Source: Metellina segmentata
Taxonomy: Eukaryota; Arthropoda; Arachnida; Araneae; Tetragnathidae
DNA: 64,000 nt
Assembly (NCBI GenBank): GCA_947359465.1
Contig: OX375872.1
Location: 127,050,337-127,114,336, forward strand
Direction of reading: 5' to 3'
Numbering within the stretch: the first letter of the stretch is position 1; every line of letters begins with the position of its first letter. The notes below the pieces were generated by a model that had not been told where the DNA came from, ran no database searches, and was given only the letters and a program-made list of their open reading frames with translations. The position numbers and the translations under genes were made by a program. Below are positions 41,366-52,830 of this stretch, piece by piece.

Positions 41366-41499
41366 AAGCAACACCAAGGGTTCAAGAGTTGAAAGTGAAG
41401 AACACTGTACACATACTAATAAAGTTAAAGAAGGAGATCCTCAAGATAAAGCGTGAAGGCAATGAGCTTATGCAAACATTGATCACAGAACGAATTTGA
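41366..41499 (+). pseudogene. Probable last exon of the second Harbinger protein
   Basis: A strong splice acceptor (TTTATTTTTTTTAG) precedes a 134-bp open segment encoding TPRVQELKVKNTV and ILIKLKKEILKIKREGNE. It ends in TGA at 41497 and is followed at once by AATAAA. A helical, Lys/Leu/Glu-rich C-terminus fits the Myb/SANT-like partner protein of Harbinger elements. Earlier exons between 39600 and 41365 were not resolved, so its integrity is unknown. Confidence 0.4.
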
Positions 41500-42599
41500 A
41501 TAAAAATTCTTTTTCAAAGTTTGGTTTTTGTCATTTTGAACACATTTTTACAGAATTATTTTGAATGTACATTACTTGGTCAAGTTATCAGTTAAATATA
41601 AAAAAAATGTTGCGCTTTTTTTTTAAAGCCTAATATCAATCTGAATAAAAAGAACTTATAAAAAAAAATGAAGAGTGTAAAAGAGTATTCATCTTAAGTA
41701 GCAGTGTCCCATTGCATGCTTATCCATGGTTCTTGTTATGTTTTTAGTCTATTTTGCTTTTCCCAATTTGACATATCTGGAAAATGCACAAGATGATGAA
41801 ACTTCAAAAAATCCATTGTTATGAAATTTTCTGGCAGCAATTTCCTGTACAGGCAGGCCCAATTATCAGTAGGTATATAACATATGGTTTACCTTTTCTG
41901 TATAAAAATAAAGTTGGAAGTTCTTTTAATTGTACTTATTTACATTTAATTCTTTAAAATCTGATATAATTTTCAAGCTTTTATTTTTAAAACTTAAAAT
42001 ATCTGCAAATAAGATTATATAATAATGGTGTTTTTTCTTCAAGCAAAATAACATTTACAAAACCATTCTTGTACTTGAAAAAAGTGACAAATCTTGGTTG
42101 ATTCAATTTCACAGAAATAATTTTAAAATTTCCAATCCCGGTATTAAAAATAGCTAAATACTTTTTATAGTCATACAAACTTTTTCAGTTTCCTGCATTC
42201 CCTGTGAAAAGTGATTATTAACTATGTCCACAAAATATAGCAGAAAAATCAATGAAATGCGATATTAAAATTTAAAAATCAAGAAAAAACGTTAAACATA
42301 TTTTATTAATTCATGCAAATTTTTTGTTTTTCTTGGATTTGAAGTGAGATTGTAATGCAAGTCGCATGTAATTGCCCACATATAGATGTATAACATTAAT
42401 GTAATGGGAAATATATCTGGCCAGGTCTTAGAAAAATTAAAAGCTACAAAGTAAATAAGCTCTAGATCTAAAAAATAATAAAAAACACATGAAAATATTT
42501 GTTTTAAGTTATTATTTTATTTCACCAAATACACATGTAATAATGTCATGAGAATGTTTTAATAATAAATATAAATAATCAAAACATAAACAACATCCA

Positions 42600-44472
42600 T
42601 CTGGCTCCAGAGTACTCCCAGACCACTCGGCATTAACGTCCACCTTAAATCTGCATTGCAGTCCTACAAAAAGTGAGAATTTTATTAAAAAAGTAGTCAA
42701 GTATTATGAAGTTAGTAAGTTGAGTATACTTCTGGATTTTTGAACGTTCAAATGTAACTATATACAGCGAAACTTTGATCAACCGTCAGTTATTACGAAA
42801 TACCGCCGCTCAGTATGCACGAGCCTCGAAGAAAATGAGACTGAAAATTTGAGTATGTGCCTATGTCTAGAGCATAAGTTCATGTAACAATATGTGCAAA
42901 ATACTGTACTTAATGTAAATTGTAAATTATTTCTGTAAAATAAAATACATGTATGTACAGTGTTTTTCCAGTTCGTAAACATGCATTTTTATCGTTCGTT
43001 CATATGCAATGGATGGGGGTGAGTTGCTTAAGGTTTTTGTGTTATACGTCGTCTTGACACTGATGGTTTATCGAAGTTTCACTGATGCATTAGTATGTCT
43101 TTTGTCAAACTTTTTTCTGCACACCACTCAGGAACAGCTCTGCTAATAATTAGTCACTAGGACAAAAGCACTGAAATGATGGGTGCATAGTAAAATGTAT
43201 TTATTTTGGTCAAACTTCATTCATATACTTTTTTTAAACCTGACAGTGCGTGATCACTGGCTGTGATATCAAATGTGAAATATTGATCAAAACATGATTT
43301 TTGATGTTTTGTATCGTGTTTTGCTCTGGACATGACACCACAAAACAATTAGAAACTCTGCACTATTCTTGAAGTCATGCCAAACATGATTAATTTCCAA
43401 GCAACCCTTTTTAAATCAAATGTTCATAGAGAGTAAGATTTACTTATCTGAAACAATTTTGCAAGTACACACTGATAGTTCCACACTCTTATACAAGGAA
43501 AAAATGTGAAAAACAGTTGCACATTCATGGGTATTAATGTTATGTACTTAAGTTCCGTGTAACTTTTCTAATATACCTTTTTCGAACTGACACAATTTGG
43601 AGTCAAACAAAATTGGAAGTTTACTGATGTTCGAAGTAACTTGTAAAAAAAGTTCGTATCTCAATGGGTTAAGAAGGTGTGCATGATCTATTTGTTTTCG
43701 AGTACAATAAAATAGAATTTTAAGTGAAATAAACAAACCAACTGGTCATTTATGGAAAAGTGACCTTTTCTGTTCAAGAAAACAAACCAATCATCACAAT
43801 TGGGTCTTTGAAGCCAAATGTGGGAGCAATCAATTACACCCAAGACATTTAGGAAACCAGATTAATGTAGAAGAACCTTTTTTTTAACAAAGTTTTTCTG
43901 CAGGAAATTTTAAGGTATTCAGGTAAAACATGCCACACGGCATTGCACTCTCATCACATACCTAGAAACAGTTGCTTGAAGCAGCATCAAGAAATGTTCA
44001 TCCCCAATAATTGTCTGGAATTACCAGAACCAAGTCTCAATGTTGACAACACTCAAATAAAGTTTAAAATCAGTAAGTTTACATTTGAAATAATAACATG
44101 AAACATTTAACTCATAAAAAGAATGAAAACAAAAGGTGCTATTGTTAAAAACAATTAATCTGTATGCTGTTAGTCATATTTGTAAACAAAAACAATGCAT
44201 CTAGTCAGTTGATTGAGAATGTCAGGAACAGTGTGTTGATATTCTAATGTGCTTTTATGAATGAAAATTGTGAAAAACTTAATATTCAATAACTACTCAC
44301 TATACTTAACTCTACTTTATGAAAGAAACATGTTTTCATTTAAAACGCATGCATTATGAAAATAGCGCTTACCTGATTTTCCACAGAAAATCCAGTCGTG
44401 GTCGGGCATCAACTGTTTGCCCAGCTGGTATGTTTTGCGATGTAGTATATATCTTAAAAAAAACTCATCCAT
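42600..44472 (-). pseudogene. Decayed Harbinger transposase with introns
   Basis: Exon-like pieces occur in order on the minus strand. 44472-44373 reads MDEFFLRYILHRKTYQLGKQ and ends at a GTAAG donor. About 44010-43735 holds GDEHFLMLLQATVSRYVM, then stops, then NVLGVIDCSHIWLQ with the first catalytic Asp, and DDWFVFLNRKGHFSIN. About 42665-42600 reads DVNAEWSGSTLEP. In family members the last block usually continues GSTHDS with the second Asp; here LEP replaces HDS, so that Asp is lost. The Glu-bearing C-terminal part was not found. The enzyme is inactive as written. Confidence 0.75.
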
Positions 44473-44719
44473 AGGCTTGCCGCGAACTCGCAAACACGTC
44501 TCCCAATGAGGAGAACGTCAACAATGTTTGAAAAAGTTGCAACAGCTAGCAAATTTCGAACGTTTTGAATAAACTCACCGGGTGAAAAGGAGACGAATTC
44601 GATTTCGAAAAAAAACGAAAGCGCGGTGGTAGTTGAATGCCAAAGTTGTCACTAGACGCCGCTAGGTTCGAATTTTGAGACGAAACGTTCGATTTTTGGG
44701 TAGTTGAATTAGGCCCTAA

Positions 44720-45009
44720 GAGTGGAAGTTTTTTTTCGACATCCTTTCCTCGGAATATACAGGAAAAAAAAAACTTTTTTTTTTCTCTTTTTCCATATTT
44801 AATGTACAGGGATATTTATTTAAATAGGAATAAAATATTTTTTCAAATAGTATAAAACACAAGGAATTAGAATTCTGCACACATGCGAACATTTCTCACT
44901 ATATATTTAATAGATTCTTAGCTTTGTGATCAATGTCTATCCCAAATACTGTCGGGGCAACGGAAGGCCGGTTGGGTGAGTAACGGATAAGCAACAAAAG
45001 GTTTGCGAG
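44720..45009. other. Unassigned AT-rich spacer
   Basis: Homopolymer-rich DNA (runs of T and A near 44730-44785), with no gene seen. Confidence 0.4.
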
Positions 45010-45225
45010 TTTTAATCCAACCAACGTTGTGTACAAACGGGGATGGTGTACGTTAAATCTGTTGTCGCCTCAAACGTTTTCACCTTGGAGAGGGGTGCCT
45101 CGTCGTTATCTGAACGGGGTTCCAAATTACCTGGTGTCCTCAAATCTTTCCCTTCGGATTTGAACCTGGATCGTCGCCAATAGCACCCTGTCTTGCTCCA
45201 GCGTGACACTAATTAAAATACCTAC
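45010..45225 (+). repeat. SINE-like copy
   Basis: A plus-oriented copy: GTACGTTAAATCTGTTGTCG, GAGGGGTGCC, TCAAATCTTTCCCTTCGGAT, CGTCGCCAATAGC and a tail TAATTAAAATACC. Upstream, GGTTGGGTGAGTAACGGATA-type sequence (44975 on) replaces the tRNA-like head seen at 35595, suggesting a second head type. Confidence 0.6.
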
Positions 45226-45529
45226 CTCAATGTTATGAAATGATATTTTTTAACGGAAAACCAAAGCAAGTGCGTGAACAAACAATGAATAAGTACTACA
45301 TAGCTATTTTGAGGTATTTATTCCTTTCACATAAAACTTGGCAGGCTTTTTAACTTCTCTTGACAAAATGCTAAAGAATCCATGCAGCTGGAAATTTACC
45401 TTTTCAAAAATGTCTGCTTGACACTCCTGTGATTTTGCTTATTATTTTCCAATTACAGACCATTTTCTTCCTTGTGTTTAAAATGGCCATGGAGGTCCAG
45501 TTTGAAAGGGTTTCCGGAGGGTGGCGTGT
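45226..45529. other. Unassigned AT-rich DNA
   Basis: No gene or element recognised. Confidence 0.4.
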
Positions 45530-45695
45530 TCGAAACTTGGTCTAGCCAAAGAATGTTGTAAACACGGGTCTGATCAGTGGTCTGATACACATTTTTCTTT
45601 CATGGTCTCGAATGTCCTAACATTGGCCAACTCGGGTGTTGTTCTCGTCATCTAACCTTAATTCAAAGCTGCGAGACGTTGTCCTTGGCTCTTTA
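45530..45695 (+). repeat. SINE-like copy, truncated
   Basis: Diverged body phrases in plus orientation: ATGGTCTCGAATGTCC, CAACTCGGGTGTTGTTCTCG and GAGACGTTGTCCTTGGCTC. Confidence 0.45.
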
Positions 45696-45779
45696 GTGTG
45701 AAAATAAAATAATTTGACGTACCGAGAAGTGTTAAGAATTATTTTAAAAAGTGTGTAGTTTTTTGTAGTAGGTCGCACA

Positions 45780-45917
45780 GAAGCAATACAACATCCTATT
45801 GGTGACGGTCCTGGATCAATCCCGAAGAAAAAGATCTGAGGTAGGTAGTTAATTAACGCGTCTCACTGGAACAACATACTGGTCTGTTGGTTGCGTTAAT
45901 TAACTGCCTACCTACCT
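45780..45917 (-). repeat. SINE-like tail fragments in inverted arrangement
   Basis: A minus-oriented fragment (GTGACGGTCCTGGATCAATC, 45799-45845) is followed by a hairpin. GTAGGTAGTTAATTAACGC and its near-perfect complement GCGTTAATTAACTGCCTAC flank about 35 bases that still resemble the tail region. Confidence 0.6.
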
Positions 45918-46264
45918 GCTTTCTTGTGTTTTCGTAATTTTGTGATAAATTGTTAGAAATTAGATAACTTTGAACAATTTCTAAAAACTTGTCTGTTTTG
46001 TATAATGTTTCTATTCGCGAAATCAAAATCGAATAATCATTCTGGGTTAAAAGTGAACGCTTTCTAATTATTACTTCTAAAAAATACAGCACATTGAATA
46101 AATTTAAATGCTTGATAAAACTTTATCTCACACGAAACGTGCTCTTCTATTAAACGAATTTTTTTTAATCATTGATGCAATTTTCTTGTAAAGAAAAATC
46201 TTGTTTTTAAACAGTGAATTTTAATAACTCTTTTCAAAAAGATAACATTTTAGGCATTACCTCT
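45918..46264. other. AT-rich DNA, no gene recognised
   Basis: A 79-codon frame on the minus strand has no familiar motif and is not called. Confidence 0.4.
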
Positions 46265-46402
46265 GGAATAACTCAATCATCATCTGACCATGGTTCAAAA
46301 TTGCGTGGTGTTGTCCTCGCATCTTTCCCTTCGGGTTTGATCACGGACCGTTGCCAATAGACCGTTGTGTTGCTCTAGTGAGGCATTAATTAAAATACCC
46401 CT
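46265..46402 (+). repeat. SINE-like copy, tail half
   Basis: Plus-oriented: CATCTGACCATGGTTCAAAA, TGGTGTTGTCCTCGCATC, GGACCGTTGCCAATAG, TTGCTCTAGTG and the tail TAATTAAAATACCCC. Confidence 0.65.
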
Positions 46403-46960
46403 ACCCCTTGAATGCTCAAAATAAATTTGTGTTTATGAAAACTGTACCCTTAAGTAAAACTTTATACTATTTATCTGATAAATAAGAGATTATATTAAAG
46501 ATGTGTCCACATGTTAAAAATCCTTTTCTTCCGTTTTTGTAAATTTATAAACTTTTACTATATTTACTAATTAATTTTTCCGTGCATGAAGAAATGAGTA
46601 AATTTTGGGAAATGAAACTCAAAAGAGAGTTGTTTATTTTAAAATTACTTCAATAGTTTAAGTGATCTTTCTTGTGTTGTATCTGATGTACTTAATACAT
46701 TTGGAAAGTTCTAATATACAGATTGCTGGTAGTATAATACGAATGTTACAATAAAGAAAAGTTAATTTTGCTTTATAATAAACCTAATATACAATATTTG
46801 ATATTGTTGAGTCCTCTTTTGTGATTTTAAAATGCACATGAAAAATTAGATCTTATAGAACAAAAGGAGACACAAAAAGAAAATAGCCTTCACACTTTAG
46901 AAAACATCTTGAAAGAACGTAGCACATTTCTTACTGATTTAATATCAGTTTTATTAAAAA
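46403..46960. other. Unassigned AT-rich DNA
   Basis: No gene or element end recognised. Confidence 0.4.
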
Positions 46961-47592
46961 CTAGCCACTGCGTGGTCAGCACGGCGTTGCCCGTGACAGT
47001 TCTTTTCGTGGAGTCATTTGTGACCACTGCTCGCTAACCTCCGGTGACTGCTACGAATTCCCATTTGGTTATTGGATAACAACCCTCACGGCTTTGTCAT
47101 ATGCGGCCAAATTCGAATTACGTCACAATCTCTTGCGAAAATATAAATATTTAATTGAAAAATTATTTATTAAAAGAAAATCAAACGTTTAAGGTGTCTA
47201 TCTGGTGTAAAATTTCCCGCAGATTTCTAACCCGTTGAAATTTTTACTCTATCATTAACTTCTAGGAGATAGAAAAACGAACTACAAAACTCCAGTTAAA
47301 ACTTTTTATTTGTTTTGTTTTTCGGCTGAAAGCGTTGAAACGGAAAAAATAAATTTAGAATCTGTGATCTTTCATGCTGTTGCCATTCTAAGGAAAATAG
47401 TAATAATTAAATATGTCATCAAATTAATTTTAAAATATTCTAGATTGAATTTTAAAATTCGGGTTTCGTACAAAAATTGCAAAAAATTCGGACTACCAGT
47501 GTGCCGAATCCCATTACTGTAAGTGCCATAGATTCGTCAGGAACGTGTGCACATAACAAACAAACAGACAAACACTTCCCATTATAATATTA
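46961..47592 (-). mobile_element. Non-autonomous Helitron, minus strand
   Basis: The left edge CTAGCCACTGCGTGGTC is the terminal hairpin and CTAG end in reverse, after a host A. CGTTGCCCGTGACAG follows. The right part carries the reversed 5' block (CCGAATCCCATTACTGTAAG, CATAGATTCGTCAGGA) and fades into a degenerate start near 47592. Confidence 0.8.
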
Positions 47593-48947
47593 AAAATGCC
47601 TTTCAATTCAACTGAAAAAAAAAATTATAATTTTTATTACAGTTTGAAGGAGAATCTTTAATGAGGAAATTTTAGTTGCTCGTTGCATTTTAGTAGTATA
47701 TTCGATTGATTTTTAAGGAATAACTAAGGATGTCACGAACACATAGCATAGTATAACACATAATTCACATAAAAAACAACTTCAACTCAGACTACCGGTG
47801 TTATACAAAATGGTGTTCAAATTCAAAACTATATTTTTGATTTCGCTTAAACTTTAATGTTATGTAATCTTATAGTTTATAAATGTTATTATTTTACAAT
47901 TCACTCTGTAAGTTGTTCTTAAACGATTGGGCACTAATTGATGTGTAAATTTCAATGATGTTTGCTAATTTTCATTTGGCCACATTTACTACACGAAAGT
48001 TAATTGGACTAGGACCTGCAATTTGGAAATCCATATTGTTTCAAAAATTTGAGAGAATTCCCAGAAGAGCAGATTTATAGGGGCCTGGCACAAACAAGGT
48101 TAATGCCAAGGCACTGTCCGAAGCAATATTTACGTCTTTAAAATTAAAATAATTAGTATACAAAGTACTCATTTGAAAATTTTTAGTTTTGTTAATAAAT
48201 TGTCTCAATGCCAATTAATTATTGACTGCATAAAGAATACAAAAAGGCTGAATTTTGTAAATTGAGCTCTTGGTCGGAAAGCGTGTCTATCTTGTTTTGG
48301 GCTCACATCAGGTTTTTGTATAGATACTTTCTCTTCTCTTTTCTGAATAGCAATTAGATTGAAGGGGACAGATGAAAACGAGAATCGGCTTTAAATCATT
48401 ATATTCTAAATATGGAGCGCAAAAGAAAACATTCGTTTCATACGAATGTTACCAGAAAATATGTCTACCCAATGACAAATGTTTCAAAAAAGAAAAACCA
48501 CTTTTTAATAAATATTTCTTAAATATCACAAAGAAAAAATACATCAAGAAAAACCATTAACGCGCGCGACCCACCTGTGCTTCCGAAAGGGAATGAAAGC
48601 AACAAACCTGGTAGGGAAATAAATCTGTTAACGATCTGTTCCAACAGCTCGTTCTTAACAAAAGATCTTGACGAGTTGTTCTTCAGAAAAATTAGCCAGA
48701 CCTTGTTAGACGAGATATCTCATGGTAACTACTTGGAGAGATGAGCATATACTTAAAATCAAACCTTTCCCCCCCCCCCCCCCCCCGTTTCTGGAAATTT
48801 ACTTTTACTTTGTGTCATTGCTGGGGATTAGCACTTCAAGTACATATGTCAGAAGATGGTAGAGAGAGAAGAAAAGGAAGGTCAAAAATCATTGCTTTCA
48901 TACTTCAAGATAAAATTCATTCAATAAATAATATGTAATGAATTTAA
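47593..48947. other. Unassigned AT-rich DNA with C run
   Basis: No gene recognised. It has an 18-base C run at 48769-48786. A 62-codon basic frame at 48372-48560 has no known motif. Confidence 0.4.
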
Positions 48948-50316
48948 TCTCTACCATTACAAAAGGAAGTGTTTGTCTGTCTGATTGTTGCAAAATCCTG
49001 ACGATTCTATGGCACTTACAGCAATGAGATTTGGCACACAGGTAGTCCAAATTTTTGGGTCGCGGCGAATTTTAAAAATCAATCTAGAAGATTTTAAAAT
49101 GAATTTAAATCATTATTGAATGCTACAGCATAGAAGAGATCACATATTCTTAATTTATTGCTTTCATTTCCGTTTTGATTTTGATCGGAGGAATAATTTT
49201 TCAGCCAGACGATAAAAACAAACAATCTCTCAACTGGAGTCAATTAGTTCTTTTTCCATCTCCTAGACCGTTAAAGAGAGAGTAAAAATTTCAGCGGATT
49301 TGAAATTTGCGGAAAATTTCACATTAGATCTTTACCTAAAAATATGATTTTTTTTAAATAAATAACTTTTAAATTGAATTTATATTTTACAAGGGGGCTC
49401 CGCCCCCTGTTCGCTTACGCTCGCCAACCCCCGGGGATTGCTAAGCAATCCCATTTGGTTTGCTTCGCTAACCAACATTCCTTTCGCAGAGTGAAATATC
49501 TGAATAATTCGTATTATCCTAATTTCACTTTCTGGTCCATGACGTCACAGCGAGGCCTTCGCAACCTGCTCGACGCATTTTTATTTTATTAAAATTTACG
49601 TTGAGGGGTACTCTTTAAAAAAAACTCACGGCTGAAGACTGAAAATTTGTATACAAATTTTCAGTGTTTCGCTCACTCGGGGAAGAAATTTCGCTTTTTT
49701 AATTTTGACACTTAATAAACCCTAAACTAATAGCCGCATCGGAAAAAAATCTTAATAATTGTCAAGGAAATGCGATGAAGAACAAACAATGTTAATTTTT
49801 TATTTTTTTCCGATCAGTACTTTCTCGGGAAACCGTCTAAGAATCGAGCTAAACAACACAGTTTTCAATCCTGCAGCGGCAACTTTTTTTTAATATAGAG
49901 AGATATTTCGCACTAGATTGTGACGTCACGGTAACTTTCCGTTTCCAAGAATAAATAAATTGCATTTCGTGCCGTTCGAGTTAAAAAAAAAAAAAGAAAA
50001 CATTTCCCGTCCCATTTCCGCGAATGAGAGCAAGAAATAAAAAACCTATTGACTGGGATTGTTAAGCCTTTTTTCGTAAAATCGGAATCGCTAAAGATAG
50101 ATTAAAAATTTCAACGGATTTGAAATCTGAGGAAAATTTCACTTCATATTGATACCTAAAAATATAATTTTCTTTAAATAAATAATTTTCAAATTGAATA
50201 TATCTTCACCGGATTTGAAATTTCGGAAAGTTTTACACCAAATTAATTACATCATGACACGATTAAGTACTGACCTTACATCACGGGCAACGCCGGGCTT
50301 GCCACGAAGTGGCTAG
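48948..50316 (+). mobile_element. Non-autonomous Helitron, 1369 bp
   Basis: It begins TCTCTACCATTACAAAAGG and ends CTTGCCACGAAGTGGCTAG before T. The interior includes the family 5' block, a palindrome-rich part with GGTTTGCTTCGCTAACC, a block shared with 38805-39095, and a second head-like AT-rich part. It is abutted directly by another Helitron. Confidence 0.82.
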
Positions 50317-51280
50317 TACTATTATAAAGGGAAGTTTGACGCAAACTCTTGACGATTCTATGGCACTTACAGCAATGAGATTTGGCACACAGGTAGTCCG
50401 AATTTTTTGCAAATTTTGGGTAGCGGCGAATTTTAAAATTCAATCTAGAAGATTTTAAAATGAATTTAATCATTATTGAATGCTACAGCATAGAAGAGAT
50501 CACAGATTCTAAATGTATTGTTTTTGTTTCCGGCGCGCGGATGAATAATTTTTCTGACGATTCTATGCTGTAGCATAGAAGAGATCACATATTCTTAATT
50601 TATTGCTTTCATTTCCGTTTTGATTTTGATCGGAGAAATAATTTTTCCAGCCAGACGATAAAAACAAACAATCTCTTAACTGGAGACAATTAGTTCTTTT
50701 TCTATCTCCAAGACCGTTAAAGATAGAGTAAAAATTTCAGCGAATTTGAAATCTGCGGAAAATTGCACTTTAGATCCATACATAAAAATTTGTTTTTCTT
50801 TAAAAAATAACTTTTAAATTGAATAGATCTTTTACATTTTCGCAAGAGATTGTGACGTCACGGTAACTTTCCCTTTCCAAAAATAAACAGATTGCATTTC
50901 ACGCTAAAAAAACATACATTTCCTGCCTCTTTCAGTGGTAATTTTTTTTTATAGTTAACGTCATACAAGAGCAACACAACGGGCTATTGACGACGGTCCG
51001 GGATCAGTCCCTTAAGGGCAAGATCCGAGGACAACACCTCGTAATTTTGAACCACGGTCACATGACGCCTCTTTCAGTGGAGAGCAAAAAATAAAAAACA
51101 TTTTGAGAGGCATTGTTTAGTTCTTTTTCGTAAAAGTGGATTCGTTGAAGACAGATAAAAAATTTCAACGGATTTGAAATCTGCAGAAAATTTTACACCA
51201 GAATAATACCTTATATCACGGTGTTGCCTGTGGTGTTGATTTGCGAACGGGCAACGCAGGGCTAGCCACGCAGTGGCTAG
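50317..51280 (+). mobile_element. Second Helitron, head to tail with the first
   Basis: It starts TACTATTATAAAGGGAAG immediately after the previous end; the initial TC is not evident. It ends with GCTAGCCACGCAGTGGCTAG before T. Within it, GATTCTATGCTGTAGCATAG repeats a phrase also seen at 49115, so the interior is partly duplicated. It hosts a 128-bp SINE-like insertion at 50939-51066. Confidence 0.78.
50939..51066 (-). repeat. 5'-truncated SINE-like insertion with 14-bp target duplication
   Basis: GCCTCTTTCAGTGG occurs directly before (50925-50938) and after (51067-51080). The insert matches the repeat family (GACGGTCCGGGATCAGTCCC, CACCTCGTAATTTTGAACCA). On the minus strand it ends in an A-rich tail (CTATAAAAAAAATTA). 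Long direct duplication, 5' truncation and an A-rich tail are the marks of target-primed reverse transcription by a LINE. Confidence 0.85.
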
Positions 51281-52570
51281 TAGTTCATAAATATGGATTT
51301 ATAAACCACTACTTTTCTTGAAGATGAATTTAAAAAAAAGGCCTTCACGCATGTATCTTAAGTATTTCATGTGTAGAAATATTTTAAATAAAAAAAAAAT
51401 ACTTCTGAGGTGAGTTTTTTAGCTCCCAGAGCCATTCACTGGCTTACACGTAACTCTTCCAAAAATGAAAGTTTCCCATTTCGGATTCTAAGTTCTCAGA
51501 TTCTACAATACAAATGCACAAGTTTAGTCAATACAACTGAGTTTGTAAATCACTCGCCACCATTGACAGTAGTTAAATATTTCAATTTACATGTTAGCTG
51601 GGCATAATCAGAGCAGTGAACAATCTTTCAGCAGAATAATTCTGACGAACCGATTACATACTAACTTTAAGTTACTATACACCAAATTTCTCTTTTAATT
51701 TGAATCAACACAAATTTTAATAACTAACTTGGTCAAAATTCATGCGACTAGCTATTTTTCTAAACGAAATATTTGTGTGCACATTGAAATTATATTAAAT
51801 ACGTTTGTTTTTATATCCAATCAATATAATTATAGTAATAATAATTAATTATGCGTGTCGGGTTCCCTATGGTTGGCGCCCCTGAAGACAACCAACACAA
51901 AGTAAGTAATTTTCATAAATACCTTATTTTGCTTAAATTTAGTGGACATAAATACAAATTTAGTTCCACTTTTTAAACACATGGTAACTGAAAATGTGAA
52001 TTCAGTTGACAAGAAAACAATAGTTTTAGCTACTTACCTTCAAAAATTTACACAGTATTAGTCAATACACTTGGATACGGGAATTTCTGCCTTGTTAAAA
52101 CTGAATCAATCTTTTTTGCATTCCAAAAAGTTCTTTATGAATAACGTATAATTCTGCAGAAATTTGAAATCTTTATTTTAGTTCTGAACCTGAGATATCT
52201 GAATTTTTTTTCTTCGGTTTATAGATAAATTTTATTTTGAAGATACTTACCTGTCTGTTGAATGCTTTCTACTGCTGTAATTTGAGAAATGAACTCAGTC
52301 ATACCAACTGATCACTTACACCCCCACCAGAAGATGAAAATAAATTTTCAGAAGTTATTAAGCACTTTTGGGGGTGCAGAAAAGACTGATAAACTGTTAG
52401 GCTGCAATCACCACATCCACTAATTTGACTAATACTATGTGAAATCTTTGGTGTGACTGATTTTTTATCCATAACTTCCACCCTAGATTATTGATGTATG
52501 CATAAGTTTAAAAGATGGAAAGAATGGTTTATAATATCCATTATTGGTTTTTGGTAGCTCTTGTTACTAC
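51281..52570. other. Unassigned AT-rich DNA
   Basis: No confident gene. An ATG-started open stretch at 51851-51900 runs to a donor-like GTAAGTAA, but it is too short to support as an exon. Confidence 0.4.
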
Positions 52571-52576
52571 TTCCCG

Positions 52577-52830
52577 AAGAACAGTGTATGGAAATTTCAG
52601 ATAAACAAATCACCATATAGTGCTATTTGGCAAACTATTAAAAATGCACTGGAAAACAAGCATGTAATGACAGCAGTCACTGTTGATTTGACGTCAGTTT
52701 ACGATGTAGTACATAGGGGAATTGTTAAAACTCTTCTCAATTGGTGTGTAAACTCATACATGTTTTATGGGATAAGAGGTTTTATTAGTCAGTCCTTAAG
52801 TCACACATCCATTCACTCACACATATCATA
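52577..52830 (+). pseudogene. Fragment of a non-LTR retrotransposon reverse transcriptase
   Basis: The translation includes ALENKHVMTAVTVDLTSVYD, VVHRGIVKTLLNWCVNS and IRGFISQSLS. This follows the LINE (Jockey/CR1-type) RT pattern around the first catalytic Asp, usually written DLxxAFDxVxHxxL, and the segment before SFLxxR. Only about 80 codons remain; no YxDD box or endonuclease is nearby. It could have supplied the machinery for the SINE-like repeats only in an intact copy elsewhere. Confidence 0.7.

Larger units (their letters stand above)
39481..44716. mobile_element. PIF/Harbinger DNA transposon, 5.2 kb
   Basis: Perfect 15-bp inverted repeats GGGCCTAATTCAACT mark both ends. A 3-bp TAA duplication lies outside (39478-39480 and 44717-44719), as is typical of PIF/Harbinger. 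Just inside, both ends are crowded with short TTCGAA/TCGAACG-type motifs, plausible transposase-binding repeats. A DDE transposase is decayed on the minus strand at the right. A plus-strand exon at the left-centre may belong to the second, DNA-binding protein these elements carry. It inserted next to an LTR fragment. Confidence 0.87.
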
